Shown here: positions 9,844-18,630 of the stretch, one piece after another
Numbering within the stretch: position 1 is the stretch's first letter
Layout: each line of letters opens with the position of its first letter
Assembly: GCA_030017715.1 (NCBI GenBank)
Contig: JASEIU010000002.1
Location: forward strand, 236,915 to 300,914
Reading direction: 5' to 3'
DNA: 64,000 bases
Source: Candidatus Saccharicenans sp.
GTDB lineage: Bacteria > Acidobacteriota > Aminicenantia > Aminicenantales > Saccharicenantaceae
Position numbers and translations under genes: made by a program
Notes under the pieces: model-generated
The model's input: the letters and a program-made list of their open reading frames with translations, nothing else
Database searches by the model: none
Told to the model about the DNA's origin: nothing

Positions 9844-10326
9844 ATGAAAATTAAGGCCGGGCTGGGTTATGACCTGCACCGCCTGGTGCCCGGCCGGAAG
9901 CTGATCATAGGCGGAGTCAGCCTGCCATCTGACGTCGGCTGCCTGGCCCATTCGGACGGCGACGTTCTGGTTCACTCTCTGATTGACGCCCTGCTGGGAG
10001 CCGGCGGCCTGGGGGATATCGGCCAGTGGTTCCCCGACACTGACCCGACCTTCAAGGATATTTCCAGCCTGGAGTTGCTGCGGCGGGTAATGGCCGAGCT
10101 GAGGCAAGCCGGATTCACTGTTCTCAACACCGACAGCGTGGTTATCCTGGAAAAGCCAAAACTGGGGCCCTATTTCCCGGCCATGAGGGCCAATCTAGCC
10201 CCCCTTCTGGGTATAGACCCGGACCGGGTCGGACTAAAGGCCAAGACCTCCGAGGGGGTGGGAGAGGTCGGGTCGGGGCAGGCCGTGGCCTGCTGGACGG
10301 TGGCCCTGCTGTCTGGTGGGGGCTGA
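9844..10326 (+). CDS. ispF: 2-C-methyl-D-erythritol 2,4-cyclodiphosphate synthase
   Basis: Fifth enzyme of the non-mevalonate isoprenoid pathway, cyclising CDP-ME 2-phosphate. 160 residues, a normal single-domain IspF. Metal ligands appear in GYDLHRL (Asp and His) and at the His of HSDGDVLVHSL; FPDTDP and KAKTSEGVG are also present. It is not fused to IspD and no ispD gene adjoins it, unlike many bacteria. dxs lies about 50 kb away in this window. Confidence 0.96.
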   Translation: MKIKAGLGYDLHRLVPGRKLIIGGVSLPSDVGCLAHSDGDVLVHSLIDALLGAGGLGDIGQWFPDTDPTFKDISSLELLRRVMAELRQAGFTVLNTDSVVILEKPKLGPYFPAMRANLAPLLGIDPDRVGLKAKTSEGVGEVGSGQAVACWTVALLSGGG

Positions 10327-10343
10327 ATTATTCCCTTTCGGCT

Positions 10344-10372
10344 TTGCCAACCTCCCCGGATTTTGGTATAAT
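10344..10372 (+). promoter_or_regulatory. Promoter for the NAD-glutamate dehydrogenase gene
   Basis: TTGCCA (10344-10349), exact 17-bp spacer, TATAAT (10367-10372): eleven of twelve consensus positions. The following ~120-bp leader is markedly AT-rich and contains two further TATAAT hexamers (10410-10415 and 10432-10437) that lack good -35 partners. A CTGAA/TTCAG mini-hairpin (10462-10483) sits just before the AAAGGAG ribosome site. Confidence 0.7.
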
Positions 10373-10497
10373 CTGCTCTAATTTCAGGGAGTTAAATTTC
10401 TGAGCTTAATATAATAAAACGCACTAAAAACTATAATCATCGAGCCCGGAAATCTACTCTTCTGAAAAAATAAAAAAATTCAGCAAAGGAGTATCAA

Positions 10498-13386
10498 ATG
10501 AAATCTCTGAAAGAGATTGCCAGGAAGACCTTTTTGACTGAAAACCAGCTTAAGAAGATCGAAGAAATCATCCTAAAAGACAATTTCTTTCCCGCTGAAA
10601 CCGTCCGGGAAGAAATTGAGACTTTCTGCACCGACCTGGGGCTGAGCGAACAGTATTTTGAATCCACTCCCTTGATGACCATCGCCAGACACATAGAAGC
10701 TCTGCGGTCGGCGGAAATTCTGGCCACCTTGCGGGGAGAAAAGGAAGTCAGGATCGATTTCGCCACCGAGCTGGCCGACGAAGCCCTGTATCTGGTGGAA
10801 GACAACCACTACCGGGCAATTGAAATCGAAGAAAAAATCGAGAAAAAGTATCCCGGTTTCCGTATTCAGTCTTACCGTTCGGCCCGCAAGCTGCGCGGAG
10901 CAGAGTACCTGCGCTGGTACGTGGTCTGCAAGCCGGAATTTGTCGGCCGCGAGGTCTCTCCCGACGAGACCGACCTGAAAAAGATCGCCGACCGGGAATT
11001 TCTGACCTCCATTCCCAAGGAAACCCTGGCCCGCTACCAGGAGTTGATGAACAAAGCCAAGGATCAGGAACGGCCGTATATCGATGTGGCTCACGTGGCC
11101 AAGGACAAGACTCTGCGCATTTCAGTGGTCTGCAAGAGCGATTCCATACCACGGTTTTTCATCAACGTTTCCGACGTTATCAATTCCCATGGCCTGGTTT
11201 CCAGACGGAAATACATGGAACATTTTGCCAACGGCAAGACCATCCTGACCTTCTACCTGGACGATATCACCGATGAGGAGAAACTGCAGGACCTGGTTTC
11301 GGACATCAGCCTGATTTACGTCATTCCGGAAAACCCGATGGCGGTTCTGTTCCGGGAAGGCAAACTGACCGCTCAGGAAATGCTGTTCGGCGTCTCGGCC
11401 TGGAGTTTCGCTCATCAGTTTCTGAGCAGCTTTAACGAGGAATACCTGAAACTGTCTCAGGCCTTGAAGGACAATCCGGAGCTTCTGGGTTTGCTGCGGG
11501 AGATGAAAACCCGGCTGGCCAAAGAGACCTTTACCGAAGACCGGGTCTGGGACGCCCTGATCAATAATTATCCTCTGGTTAAGAAGCTGTTCGAACTTTT
11601 TGACCGCAAATTCAACCCGACCGTTAAAAACCATCAGCTGGATGAAGATCTGCAGGCCCTGACCAGAGAGCTCGGACGCCAGGTGCCGGTGGAAGCCGAC
11701 CGGACGGTGCTGCTGACCGCCATCACCTTCATCAAATCCATCCTGCGCACCAACTTCTACAAAAGGGAAAAAGTCTCCATCGCCTACATGTACCATCCGG
11801 ATTTCCTGAATAAGGTTGATTATCCGGTCACGCCCTTTGGCGTTTTTCATGTCATCGGCCGCGAGTTGCGTGGTTTTCATATCCGTTTCCGCGACATCGC
11901 CCGCGGCGGGATAAGAATTGTCCGCTCGATCAATTATCAGACTTACCTCAACAATTCCGATTTCATCTTTGATGAAAACTATAACCTGGCTCTAACCCAG
12001 CAGAGAAAAAATAAAGACCTGGCCGAAGGCGGTTCCAAGGGAACCATTCTGCTGCGCTGGGGTTTCACCGACAAGATGGCGGTGGCTTTCAAAAAGTACA
12101 TCGACGGGCTGCTGGACCTGATGATGCCCGACAGTTCCATAGTGGATTATTACGGACAGGAAGTCATTCTGTTCCTGGGTCCCGACGAGTGGACGGCCGA
12201 CCTGATGGAATGGGCGGCCCAGAGAGCTAAGGTCCGCGGCTATAAATTCTGGAAAGCCTTTACCACCGGCAAGCCCCTCAGCATGGGCGGCATTCCCCAC
12301 GACCGTTACGGCATGACCACCAACTCCGTCCATGAATATGTCCTCTGCGCCCTGAAAAAACTCGGGCTCAAGGAAGAAAACATCACCAAGGTGATGACCG
12401 GCGGCCCCGACGGAGACCTGGGTTCCAACGAAATCCTGATTTCCAAAGATAAGATTCTGGCCATCATCGACGGCTCCGGCGTGCTGTACGACCCGGAAGG
12501 CATCAACCGCAAGGAGCTGGTCCGACTGGCCAAAGCCAGGAAAATGGTGGAGAATTTCAACCGCTCGCTGCTTTCTCCTCAGGGCTTCCTGGTCAACATC
12601 AAGGACCGCGACCTGGTCCTGCCCGACGGCGAGAAGGTCGAAAACGGACTGGAGTTCCGCAACACTTTCCATCTCCATCCGAAATTCAGGGCCGACATCT
12701 TTGTGCCCTGCGGCGGGCGCCCGGCTTCCATCAACATAAACAACTGGAAGAGCTGGCTGGATGCCGAGGGCAAACCCCGGTTCAAGGTAATCGTCGAAGG
12801 GGCCAACCTGTTCCTGACTCAGGAAGCCAGACTGCGGCTGGAAGAGAAGGGCGTCATCATCTATAAAGATGCCTCGGCCAACAAAGGCGGCGTGACCTCC
12901 TCCTCGCTGGAAGTCCTGGCCAGTCTGGCCATGACCGACAAGGAATGGGACGAACTGATGTGCGTCAAGAACGGCGAAGAATCCGCGTTCCGCAAACAGT
13001 ATGTAGCCGAGATCATCGAGGTCATCCGGGAAAATGCCAGACTGGAGTTTGAAATCATCTGGCAAGAGCACGAACGAACCGGCATTCGCCGGGCCATCCT
13101 GACCGACCTGATCAGCGAAAAAATCAACCTGATCAAGGACGCCATCAACAATTCCGAGCTGTTCAAAGACCAGGCTTTGCTGGAGAAGGTAATTGAGGTC
13201 GGAGTGCCCAAGTCCCTGGTGCGCCGGGTGGGCATCAACCGCTTTCTGACCCGGGTGCCACAGAATTATCTCCGGGCCCTGTTTGCCTCCCGTCTGGCCG
13301 GTCGTTATGTCTACCAGTTCGGGTTGCAGGCCAACGAGGTGGATTTTTACCGCTTCATCTCCGAGTTCAAGAAAGCCGGCAAATAA
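10498..13386 (+). CDS. NAD-dependent glutamate dehydrogenase, large (about 110 kDa) type
   Basis: Oxidative deamination of glutamate to 2-oxoglutarate and ammonia. 962 residues: a long N-terminal regulatory region (about 1-430) followed by the dehydrogenase core. The core has GGIRIVRS, the catalytic-lysine segment EGGSKGTILLRWG (near bases 12026-12060), PDGDLGSNEIL and the dinucleotide-domain segment VIVEGANLFLTQEA with NKGGVTSSSLEVLASL. Shorter than the ~180-kDa proteobacterial form and nearer the 115-kDa class. AAAGGAG lies 7 nt before the ATG. Monocistronic, with its own strong promoter, which fits a peptide- or amino-acid-using metabolism. Confidence 0.9.
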   Translation: MKSLKEIARKTFLTENQLKKIEEIILKDNFFPAETVREEIETFCTDLGLSEQYFESTPLMTIARHIEALRSAEILATLRGEKEVRIDFATELADEALYLVEDNHYRAIEIEEKIEKKYPGFRIQSYRSARKLRGAEYLRWYVVCKPEFVGREVSPDETDLKKIADREFLTSIPKETLARYQELMNKAKDQERPYIDVAHVAKDKTLRISVVCKSDSIPRFFINVSDVINSHGLVSRRKYMEHFANGKTILTFYLDDITDEEKLQDLVSDISLIYVIPENPMAVLFREGKLTAQEMLFGVSAWSFAHQFLSSFNEEYLKLSQALKDNPELLGLLREMKTRLAKETFTEDRVWDALINNYPLVKKLFELFDRKFNPTVKNHQLDEDLQALTRELGRQVPVEADRTVLLTAITFIKSILRTNFYKREKVSIAYMYHPDFLNKVDYPVTPFGVFHVIGRELRGFHIRFRDIARGGIRIVRSINYQTYLNNSDFIFDENYNLALTQQRKNKDLAEGGSKGTILLRWGFTDKMAVAFKKYIDGLLDLMMPDSSIVDYYGQEVILFLGPDEWTADLMEWAAQRAKVRGYKFWKAFTTGKPLSMGGIPHDRYGMTTNSVHEYVLCALKKLGLKEENITKVMTGGPDGDLGSNEILISKDKILAIIDGSGVLYDPEGINRKELVRLAKARKMVENFNRSLLSPQGFLVNIKDRDLVLPDGEKVENGLEFRNTFHLHPKFRADIFVPCGGRPASININNWKSWLDAEGKPRFKVIVEGANLFLTQEARLRLEEKGVIIYKDASANKGGVTSSSLEVLASLAMTDKEWDELMCVKNGEESAFRKQYVAEIIEVIRENARLEFEIIWQEHERTGIRRAILTDLISEKINLIKDAINNSELFKDQALLEKVIEVGVPKSLVRRVGINRFLTRVPQNYLRALFASRLAGRYVYQFGLQANEVDFYRFISEFKKAGK

Positions 13387-13411
13387 TAGACGGAAACCTT
13401 TCCGCTGGTGG

Positions 13412-13427
13412 CGCCCGGAGACGGGCG
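13412..13427. other. GC-rich GNRA hairpin between convergent genes
   Basis: CGCCCG/CGGGCG, a perfect 6-bp stem with a GAGA tetraloop, lies between the glutamate dehydrogenase stop (13386) and the leftward pstB stop (13480). No T tract follows on either strand, so it is at best a weak or factor-assisted 3' end. Confidence 0.3.
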
Positions 13428-13479
13428 ACAGGCCAGACTCCGGCCATCAGGGCGGCCCCCCACGGCGAGGCTATTATTG

Positions 13480-14241
13480 TTAGCTTATTTCACCGGTGAT
13501 ATAGGCCCGGGTTCTGGAGTCCCGCGGCGAAACCAGGACTTCGGAAGCCGGGCCGAATTCTATTACTTCTCCAAAATAAAGAAAGGCCACATAATCGGCC
13601 AGCCTTCTGGCCTGCCTCAGAATGTGGGTGACCAGGACAATGGTGTAATTCTGCTTCAGGCTGAGTAGCTGGGCCTCCACATTCCGGCTCGATTGGGGGT
13701 CAAGGGCCGAGGTGGGCTCGTCGCCCAGGATAACCTCCGGCTCGACGGCCAGGCCACGGGCCAGGCAGAGTCGCTGTTGCTGGCCGATAGACAGCCGGGC
13801 GGCCGGTTCCTGCAGGCGGTCTTTTACCTCTTCCCAGAGGCCGGCCAGCTTCAGGTATTTTTCTACCAGGCCGTTCAGGACCTTACGGTCTTTAAGGCCG
13901 AGAAGCCTCGGGCCAAAGGCCACGTTGTCATAAATCGACATCGGCAGAACCTGGGGTTTCTGGGAGAGCAGACCCATTCTTTTCCTGATCAGGGTGAGGT
14001 CCGCTCCCGCCTGGTATATGTCCTGGCCGTCCAGAAGAACCCGGCCCTCCACCCTGACTCCTTCCTGCTCGTCCAGCAGGCGGTTCAGGCTTTTGAGAAG
14101 AGTGGTCTTGCCGCAACCGGAAGGCCCGATGACGACCGTTATCCCGTTGTCGGGCAGGTCAAGATTGATATTTTTCAGCACCTGATTCTGGCCGTAGTAA
14201 ACATTCAGGTTTTCGACTCGCAACCGGCTCGGTCGGTTCAT
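13480..14241 (-). CDS. pstB: PstB-like ABC transporter ATP-binding protein (system 1)
   Basis: ATPase of a Pst-type importer. 253 residues with Walker A GPSGCGKTTLLKS, Walker B EVILGDEPTSALDP and the PstB-typical NVYYGQNQVLKNINLDL start. The ABC signature reads LSIGQQQRLCLARG, with Ile where the second copy (34631-35416) has the usual Gly. Last gene of the Rrf2-porin-pstSCAB operon, 13 bp after pstA. The substrate may be phosphate or another oxyanion; the sequence does not settle it. Confidence 0.85.
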   Translation of the reverse strand: MNRPSRLRVENLNVYYGQNQVLKNINLDLPDNGITVVIGPSGCGKTTLLKSLNRLLDEQEGVRVEGRVLLDGQDIYQAGADLTLIRKRMGLLSQKPQVLPMSIYDNVAFGPRLLGLKDRKVLNGLVEKYLKLAGLWEEVKDRLQEPAARLSIGQQQRLCLARGLAVEPEVILGDEPTSALDPQSSRNVEAQLLSLKQNYTIVLVTHILRQARRLADYVAFLYFGEVIEFGPASEVLVSPRDSRTRAYITGEIS

Positions 14242-14254
14242 GTTCGAGCTCCGT

Positions 14255-15142
14255 TTAACGAATTTTGTGCCGGCTGAGCCGGTGGCTGAGGCGACGCGAG
14301 GCCAGGCTGACCAGCAGTATCAGCAGGGTCAGGATAGCGGCCGAGGCGTAGGCTCTCTGCTGGACTTCAGGGTAAGGAGAATTAAGCTGAAAAAAGATGG
14401 CCAGGGGGAGGGTGGCCACGGGCTGGAGCAGGGAGGTGGTTATTTTATCAGTATAGCCGGCGGTAAACAGGACGGCCGCGGCATCACCCAGACCACGGCC
14501 CATGGCCATCAAGACCGCCGTCACCAGCCCGGGGAAGGTCTGGCGGAGAACTACTCGGGTGGCTGTCTGCCAGCGGCTGGCGCCCAGAGAAAAAGTGGCT
14601 TCCTTAAGCTCCGACGGCACCAGCTTGATGGTTTCATCCAGCGCCCGGCTGAGTATCGGCAGCTCCACCATGGCCACAGTAATCAATCCGGCCAGGAGCG
14701 AGGCCCTGAGATGGAAGGTGATCATTATTAAAAAGCCAAAAGCTCCGTAGACTATGGACGGAATTCCCCACAGGACATCGAGGGAAAACCTGATCGTCTC
14801 GGCCAGCCAGGATTTTCGGCGGAGATAATTGTTCAAGAAAATCACGGCCGGCAGGGCGATGGCCAGGGCCAGCAGGGTGGCTCCAAAAACCACCTGGAGT
14901 GAACCCAGGATGGCGTTGAGAATTCCACCTTCCCGACCGAGATAATAACCGCTGCCGGGATTGCGGATAATCATCGACGGTTTAAGCGCCGGCAGGCTTT
15001 TCCAGAGAATGATAACCAGGATCAGGACCAGACTCAAGAGGACAAGAGAGGCCGAAGCGGCCATCAGGAACTTAAAAAAAGATTCCTTCCGCAAGCGCCT
15101 CTGTGTCCCGAAATCCCGGCCCCCATAATGTTTTCTCGTCAT
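14255..15142 (-). CDS. pstA: PstA-like ABC transporter permease (system 1)
   Basis: Inner-membrane permease, 295 residues with about six helices after a basic N-terminus. The permease EAA-type loop is visible as LKEATFSLGASRWQTATRVVLRQ, followed by GLVTAVLMAMGRGLGDAAAVLF, as in PstA. Its start overlaps the pstC stop by 4 nt. It differs clearly from the second PstA (35419-36303), so the two systems are not a recent duplication. Confidence 0.87.
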   Translation of the reverse strand: MTRKHYGGRDFGTQRRLRKESFFKFLMAASASLVLLSLVLILVIILWKSLPALKPSMIIRNPGSGYYLGREGGILNAILGSLQVVFGATLLALAIALPAVIFLNNYLRRKSWLAETIRFSLDVLWGIPSIVYGAFGFLIMITFHLRASLLAGLITVAMVELPILSRALDETIKLVPSELKEATFSLGASRWQTATRVVLRQTFPGLVTAVLMAMGRGLGDAAAVLFTAGYTDKITTSLLQPVATLPLAIFFQLNSPYPEVQQRAYASAAILTLLILLVSLASRRLSHRLSRHKIR

Positions 15143-16047
15143 GCCGACCTCCGGCTGATTCTGACCAGGTACCAGCGGGCCAGAAGGCTGAAGCCGACCA
15201 CTATCGCCAGCAGCAGCAGGGCGGCCAGGTTTAAGGCAGATTCATAACCCGGGACAGACATCATTTCACCGTAATTGTTGGCCAGGAGAGCCGGCAGCGG
15301 GTAGGCGGGCGAGAATAGAGAGCGGGGAATGACCGGGACGTTGCCCACCACCATCAATACGGCGATGGTTTCTCCGAAGGCCCGGGACAGCCCCAGGACG
15401 CAGGCGGCCAGGATGCCAGGAAATGATTTCTTCATCACCACATATCTTATGACCTCAAGCCTGGTTGCCCCGAGCGACAGCGCGGCTTCTTTTAGGGCCA
15501 GCGGGACCGAGTTAAGGACTTCGACCGAGACGCTGATAATTGTCGGCAGAATCATCAGGGCCAGGACCAGGGCCGCGGACAGAATGCTGTAGCCGGAGCT
15601 CTGCCGGCCAAAAGCCGGAGCCAGGAATTTGCTGACCGCCGGCACCACCAGCAGCACCCCCCACATCCCGTAAATTACCGAAGGCAGACCGGCCAGCAGG
15701 TCAAGGACAGGCTGAAAGATTCTTTTCAGTCGGACCGGCGCGTATTCTGAAAGGTACAGGGAGGTCAGAATGGAAACCGGCACGGCCAGCAAGATGGCGG
15801 TCATGGTCACCCAGAGAGTTCCGAGTATAAACGGCCAGAGGCCGAAATGTCCGCGGCTCGGCAGCCAGGTTGAAGAGAAGAGCAGCGAAGGGAGAGCTTT
15901 CAAAGAAAGCAGGGGCCAGGCTTTCATCAACAGGGCCAGGAAAATTACCACCGTCAGGGCGACCGGAAAAATAGCAAAGGGCGCGGTGGCCAGGCCGGGT
16001 CCCCGGTCGCGGCGGCTGAATCTGCCGATAACCCTCAATGTCTCCAC
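15139..16047 (-). CDS. pstC: PstC-like ABC transporter permease (system 1)
   Basis: Inner-membrane permease, 302 residues. It shows the PstC features LLAGLPSVIYGMWGV, MILPTIISVSVEVLNSVP, the coupling loop LKEAALSLGATRLEVIRYVV and GLSRAFGETIAVLMVVGN. It overlaps the end of pstS by 13 bp and pstA by 4 nt, indicating tight co-translation. Forms the transmembrane pore with PstA. Confidence 0.88.
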   Translation of the reverse strand: METLRVIGRFSRRDRGPGLATAPFAIFPVALTVVIFLALLMKAWPLLSLKALPSLLFSSTWLPSRGHFGLWPFILGTLWVTMTAILLAVPVSILTSLYLSEYAPVRLKRIFQPVLDLLAGLPSVIYGMWGVLLVVPAVSKFLAPAFGRQSSGYSILSAALVLALMILPTIISVSVEVLNSVPLALKEAALSLGATRLEVIRYVVMKKSFPGILAACVLGLSRAFGETIAVLMVVGNVPVIPRSLFSPAYPLPALLANNYGEMMSVPGYESALNLAALLLLAIVVGFSLLARWYLVRISRRSA

Positions 16048-17099
16048 TCCTCGCGGCCGGATGTTCCGATTTTCTGTCGCTCCCTGTCGGCCGCCCGGGG
16101 GTCAAGTCTCAGGTATCCGGCTTCCCCGGCCAGGTCCTGGCCGCGGGTGAGCACCCAATCCAGGAAAGCCCTGGCCACAGGACGGAGGTTGGTTGTCTTG
16201 ACCACCAGGTAAAGGTCCCGGGCTGGCGGGGAGGGGTACAGTCCCCGTTCGATGGCTGAAGTCAGGCGGTTTCGGTCCTGATAAAAATTTTCTTCCGGGT
16301 CAAGCCGCCCGTTTTGGTTAAGGTCAAGCGGAATGATGGCCAGACCCTGGTGAGGCTTCATCGTCCCCGGGTTGTAGGCGAAATTCAGGTTGTTGAATCC
16401 CAGGCCGTTGGGGTCGCGGCGGACGGCTTCGGCCAGCCCGGGGTCGCCGTAAATGGCTACCCCCTTCAGGTCTTCCTGGTGGGCTCCGAGAAAGGCGGCC
16501 CAGGTCTCTGCTGCCCCGCAGGCGTCGGAGCGGATGTAAACATTGATGGGGGTTCTGCCGGGCAAGCCCAGAATTTCTTCCCAGAACCGGACCCCGTCCT
16601 CGACAAAAATACGGCGCAGGCTTTCCCGGGTCAATCCTTTTTCCAGAATAGCTTTCAGGAACGGATTTTTCTGGTTCAAAGTCCCGACCACGGCATCCCT
16701 GGCCACGGTTAGCGGCAGGGCTCCGCGGGCCAGCTCTTCCGGATGGAGGTCGCGGGAGACCATGCCGATATCAACCAGGCCGGCCAGGACATCGGCCATA
16801 CCCTTGCCCGCTCCTCCGGCCTGGAGGTCTATCGTCACCCCGGGATTCTCTTTCTGAAACTCGTCGGCCCAGCGGACTGCCAGGGGATAGAGAGCCCAGG
16901 CCCCCGAGATGCTCAGCTTCCCGGTCAGGGCATTTTTCCAGGCGGTCGGAACTCCGGCCCCGGATAAGAAAAGAGCACTAATCAAGAGAAGAATCAAGGC
17001 CCCTCCAGGCACGGATTTGTTCGCCCGGATCGTGGGACGAAGGGAAAGGAAATGGCTCAGCCGGAAGCGGCGACGATTTTCGGGTCTTGGAGAACGCAC
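16035..17099 (-). CDS. pstS: PstS-like periplasmic binding protein with EF-hand-like loop
   Basis: Substrate-binding protein of Pst-like system 1, 354 residues. GTG start with AAGGGG 9 nt upstream; a long basic N-region precedes a hydrophobic signal segment (about 33-48). The mature part begins LSISGAWALYPLAVRW. The usual Ser-Gly-Thr ligand loop is replaced by RSDACGAAETW. Bases 16290-16325 encode a textbook 12-residue EF-hand loop, DLNQNGRLDPEE, so bound calcium is likely (inference). Homologues with this loop are generally labelled phosphate-binding as far as I recall; the true ligand is unproven. Confidence 0.8.
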   Translation of the reverse strand: MRSPRPENRRRFRLSHFLSLRPTIRANKSVPGGALILLLISALFLSGAGVPTAWKNALTGKLSISGAWALYPLAVRWADEFQKENPGVTIDLQAGGAGKGMADVLAGLVDIGMVSRDLHPEELARGALPLTVARDAVVGTLNQKNPFLKAILEKGLTRESLRRIFVEDGVRFWEEILGLPGRTPINVYIRSDACGAAETWAAFLGAHQEDLKGVAIYGDPGLAEAVRRDPNGLGFNNLNFAYNPGTMKPHQGLAIIPLDLNQNGRLDPEENFYQDRNRLTSAIERGLYPSPPARDLYLVVKTTNLRPVARAFLDWVLTRGQDLAGEAGYLRLDPRAADRERQKIGTSGREEWRH

Positions 17100-17131
17100 G
17101 CTATCTTACCCCTTCAAATTAATTAATCCTG

Positions 17132-18142
17132 TCAAAAGCCCACCTGAAGGTGCAGCAGAAGGACGCTGTGGCCGGGCCCGGTTTCCTGGCGATGGTATTC
17201 AAAGTTGGCCTGCAGTTTTGAGGCCGGATTCAGGAGCCAGTTAGCTCCGGCAGTATAGACCTCTGTCCTCTGTCCGGGCAGGTTCCGGTCGGGCCGGAAA
17301 GCTTCGGCCCTCAGCACCAGTTGATATCTGTCCGGCTTCAGGTCGAAAGCTGACAGGACATACCAGCCGAACTTTTCTGCCAGGTCATCCCGGGCCTCGA
17401 TGTATTCGGCCCGGAGGTGAAAGAGCCTCCAATCCCAGCTAACTTCCAAACCCAGCCGGTTCCTGGTCAGGTTGGTGGAAGCGGCTGTATCAAACTTCCG
17501 GCCTTTGTAAACCGAAATTCCAAGATTCAGTCCTCCGCCCGGACTGGCGAGGAGTCGGCCGGCAAAATCCTTGTGGCTGTTGTCGTCTTTTTTATTGATT
17601 CCGGCTCCGTTCACCAGTCCCAGGGTGTACTGGAAAATGGAGAAACGACCGAAAATCGCCAGGCCCAGATCCCGGCCGGCAGCACCGTTGTCTCGCCCGG
17701 GAGCCAGCAGGTCGACCGCCCTGGAGCGATTGACAGTCAGCAGTCGGCCGGCTGAGGTGGTGCTCTCCAGACTGAAGGGAACCAGGAACTGTCCCGCCCG
17801 GAGGTTGAATTTTTCAGCCAGCAGGACTTCGGCCAGAGCGTCGAGAAGAACGGGCGACCGGGTCAGGTCGGACTGAACTTTGAAGTTCAGTTTCTTGAGA
17901 ATCCGGGCCTCCAGACTCAGCCTGGCCCGGCGGACAGAGAAAGTATCGACCGGGTCTTTCTGTCCGGTATAAACAAGCTGGGCAAAACCGGAGATTTTAA
18001 CCGGCTGACTGGAGGTGACGGCCGGAAGGGGAGAATCCTGGTTATCAGGTTCAGGGACACCGGCCAGAATAAAGCTTCGGCCGGGACTCAGGATCAGATA
18101 ACAGCTCAGAATTATCAGCCAGAAAGCTCTTGCCAGTTTCAC
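17132..18142 (-). CDS. Phosphate-porin-like outer-membrane protein (OprP/OprO type)
   Basis: Outer-membrane channel probably feeding the adjacent importer. 336 residues with a signal peptide (about 1-27, cleavage before GVPEP) and a barrel with alternating strands (KISGFAQLVYTG, FSVRRARLSLEARILKKLNFKVQSDL, LRAGQFLVPFSLE), typical of the porin O/P family, ending in Phe (LLLHLQVGF), the outer-membrane C-terminal signal. Its ATG overlaps the Rrf2 stop. A paralogue heads the second Pst operon at 38183-39277. Confidence 0.8.
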   Translation of the reverse strand: MKLARAFWLIILSCYLILSPGRSFILAGVPEPDNQDSPLPAVTSSQPVKISGFAQLVYTGQKDPVDTFSVRRARLSLEARILKKLNFKVQSDLTRSPVLLDALAEVLLAEKFNLRAGQFLVPFSLESTTSAGRLLTVNRSRAVDLLAPGRDNGAAGRDLGLAIFGRFSIFQYTLGLVNGAGINKKDDNSHKDFAGRLLASPGGGLNLGISVYKGRKFDTAASTNLTRNRLGLEVSWDWRLFHLRAEYIEARDDLAEKFGWYVLSAFDLKPDRYQLVLRAEAFRPDRNLPGQRTEVYTAGANWLLNPASKLQANFEYHRQETGPGHSVLLLHLQVGF

Positions 18143-18588
18143 TTTTTCCTCCTTTCTGTAGCCTGTCTGTTTATCATCAGCTGTCGCTTGAGGACGTCGT
18201 CAAAAGTGGTTTGTTCCAGACGTTCGGCCACCATATCCCTGACCTCTTTCCACAGCCATTTCAGGCCGCAACGGTCTTCCAGGGGACAGGGCTCATGTTC
18301 CATAACGCTGACGCAATTGATGGGGGCCAGCGGGCCGTCCATAACCCTGATGACCTCAGCTACGTTGATTTCGGCCGGAGGCCTGGACAAATAATAGCCG
18401 CCGGCCGGGCCTTTTTTGCTTTTGACATAGCCGGCTCTTTTCAGCAGGAGCAGGATCTGTTCCAGGAATTGCTGGGGAATGGCCTGGGCCAGTGAAATGA
18501 TTCTTATGGGCACCGGCCCCTGGCCGTAGCGGACGGCCAGTTCCAGCATCGCCCGGCTGGCATATTCGCCTCTGGTTGATAGCCTCAT
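18139..18588 (-). CDS. Rrf2-family transcriptional regulator with Fe-S-type cysteines
   Basis: Winged-helix repressor/activator of the Rrf2 family (IscR, NsrR, RirA, CymR relatives). 149 residues; the N-terminal MRLSTRGEYASRAML and GGYYLSRPPAEINVAEVIRVMDG are family hallmarks. Cys92, Cys101 and Cys107 are spaced like the Fe-S ligands of IscR/NsrR/RirA (C-x8-C-x5-C), so it probably senses iron, NO, oxygen or Fe-S status. It is the first gene of the operon with a porin and Pst-like importer, and a dyad overlaps its probable transcription start, suggesting autoregulation. Confidence 0.9.
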   Translation of the reverse strand: MRLSTRGEYASRAMLELAVRYGQGPVPIRIISLAQAIPQQFLEQILLLLKRAGYVKSKKGPAGGYYLSRPPAEINVAEVIRVMDGPLAPINCVSVMEHEPCPLEDRCGLKWLWKEVRDMVAERLEQTTFDDVLKRQLMINRQATERRKK

Positions 18589-18606
18589 GGTCAGACCTTA
18601 TTAATA

Positions 18607-18625
18607 GTTGATTAAATCTATCAAC
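18607..18625. promoter_or_regulatory. Probable Rrf2 operator
   Basis: Perfect inverted repeat GTTGAT-N7-ATCAAC, 18 bp before the Rrf2 ATG and directly downstream of the predicted -10 element, where a bound repressor would block initiation. The gene at 18752 diverges from the same intergenic region. Assignment rests on position; no footprint consensus for this lineage is known to me. Confidence 0.45.
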
Positions 18626-18630
18626 ATTAT

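Noticed and set aside
11992..13071. 359-codon minus-strand frame inside the glutamate dehydrogenase gene
   Set aside because: Shadow of a gene with clear catalytic motifs; no start site or family similarity.
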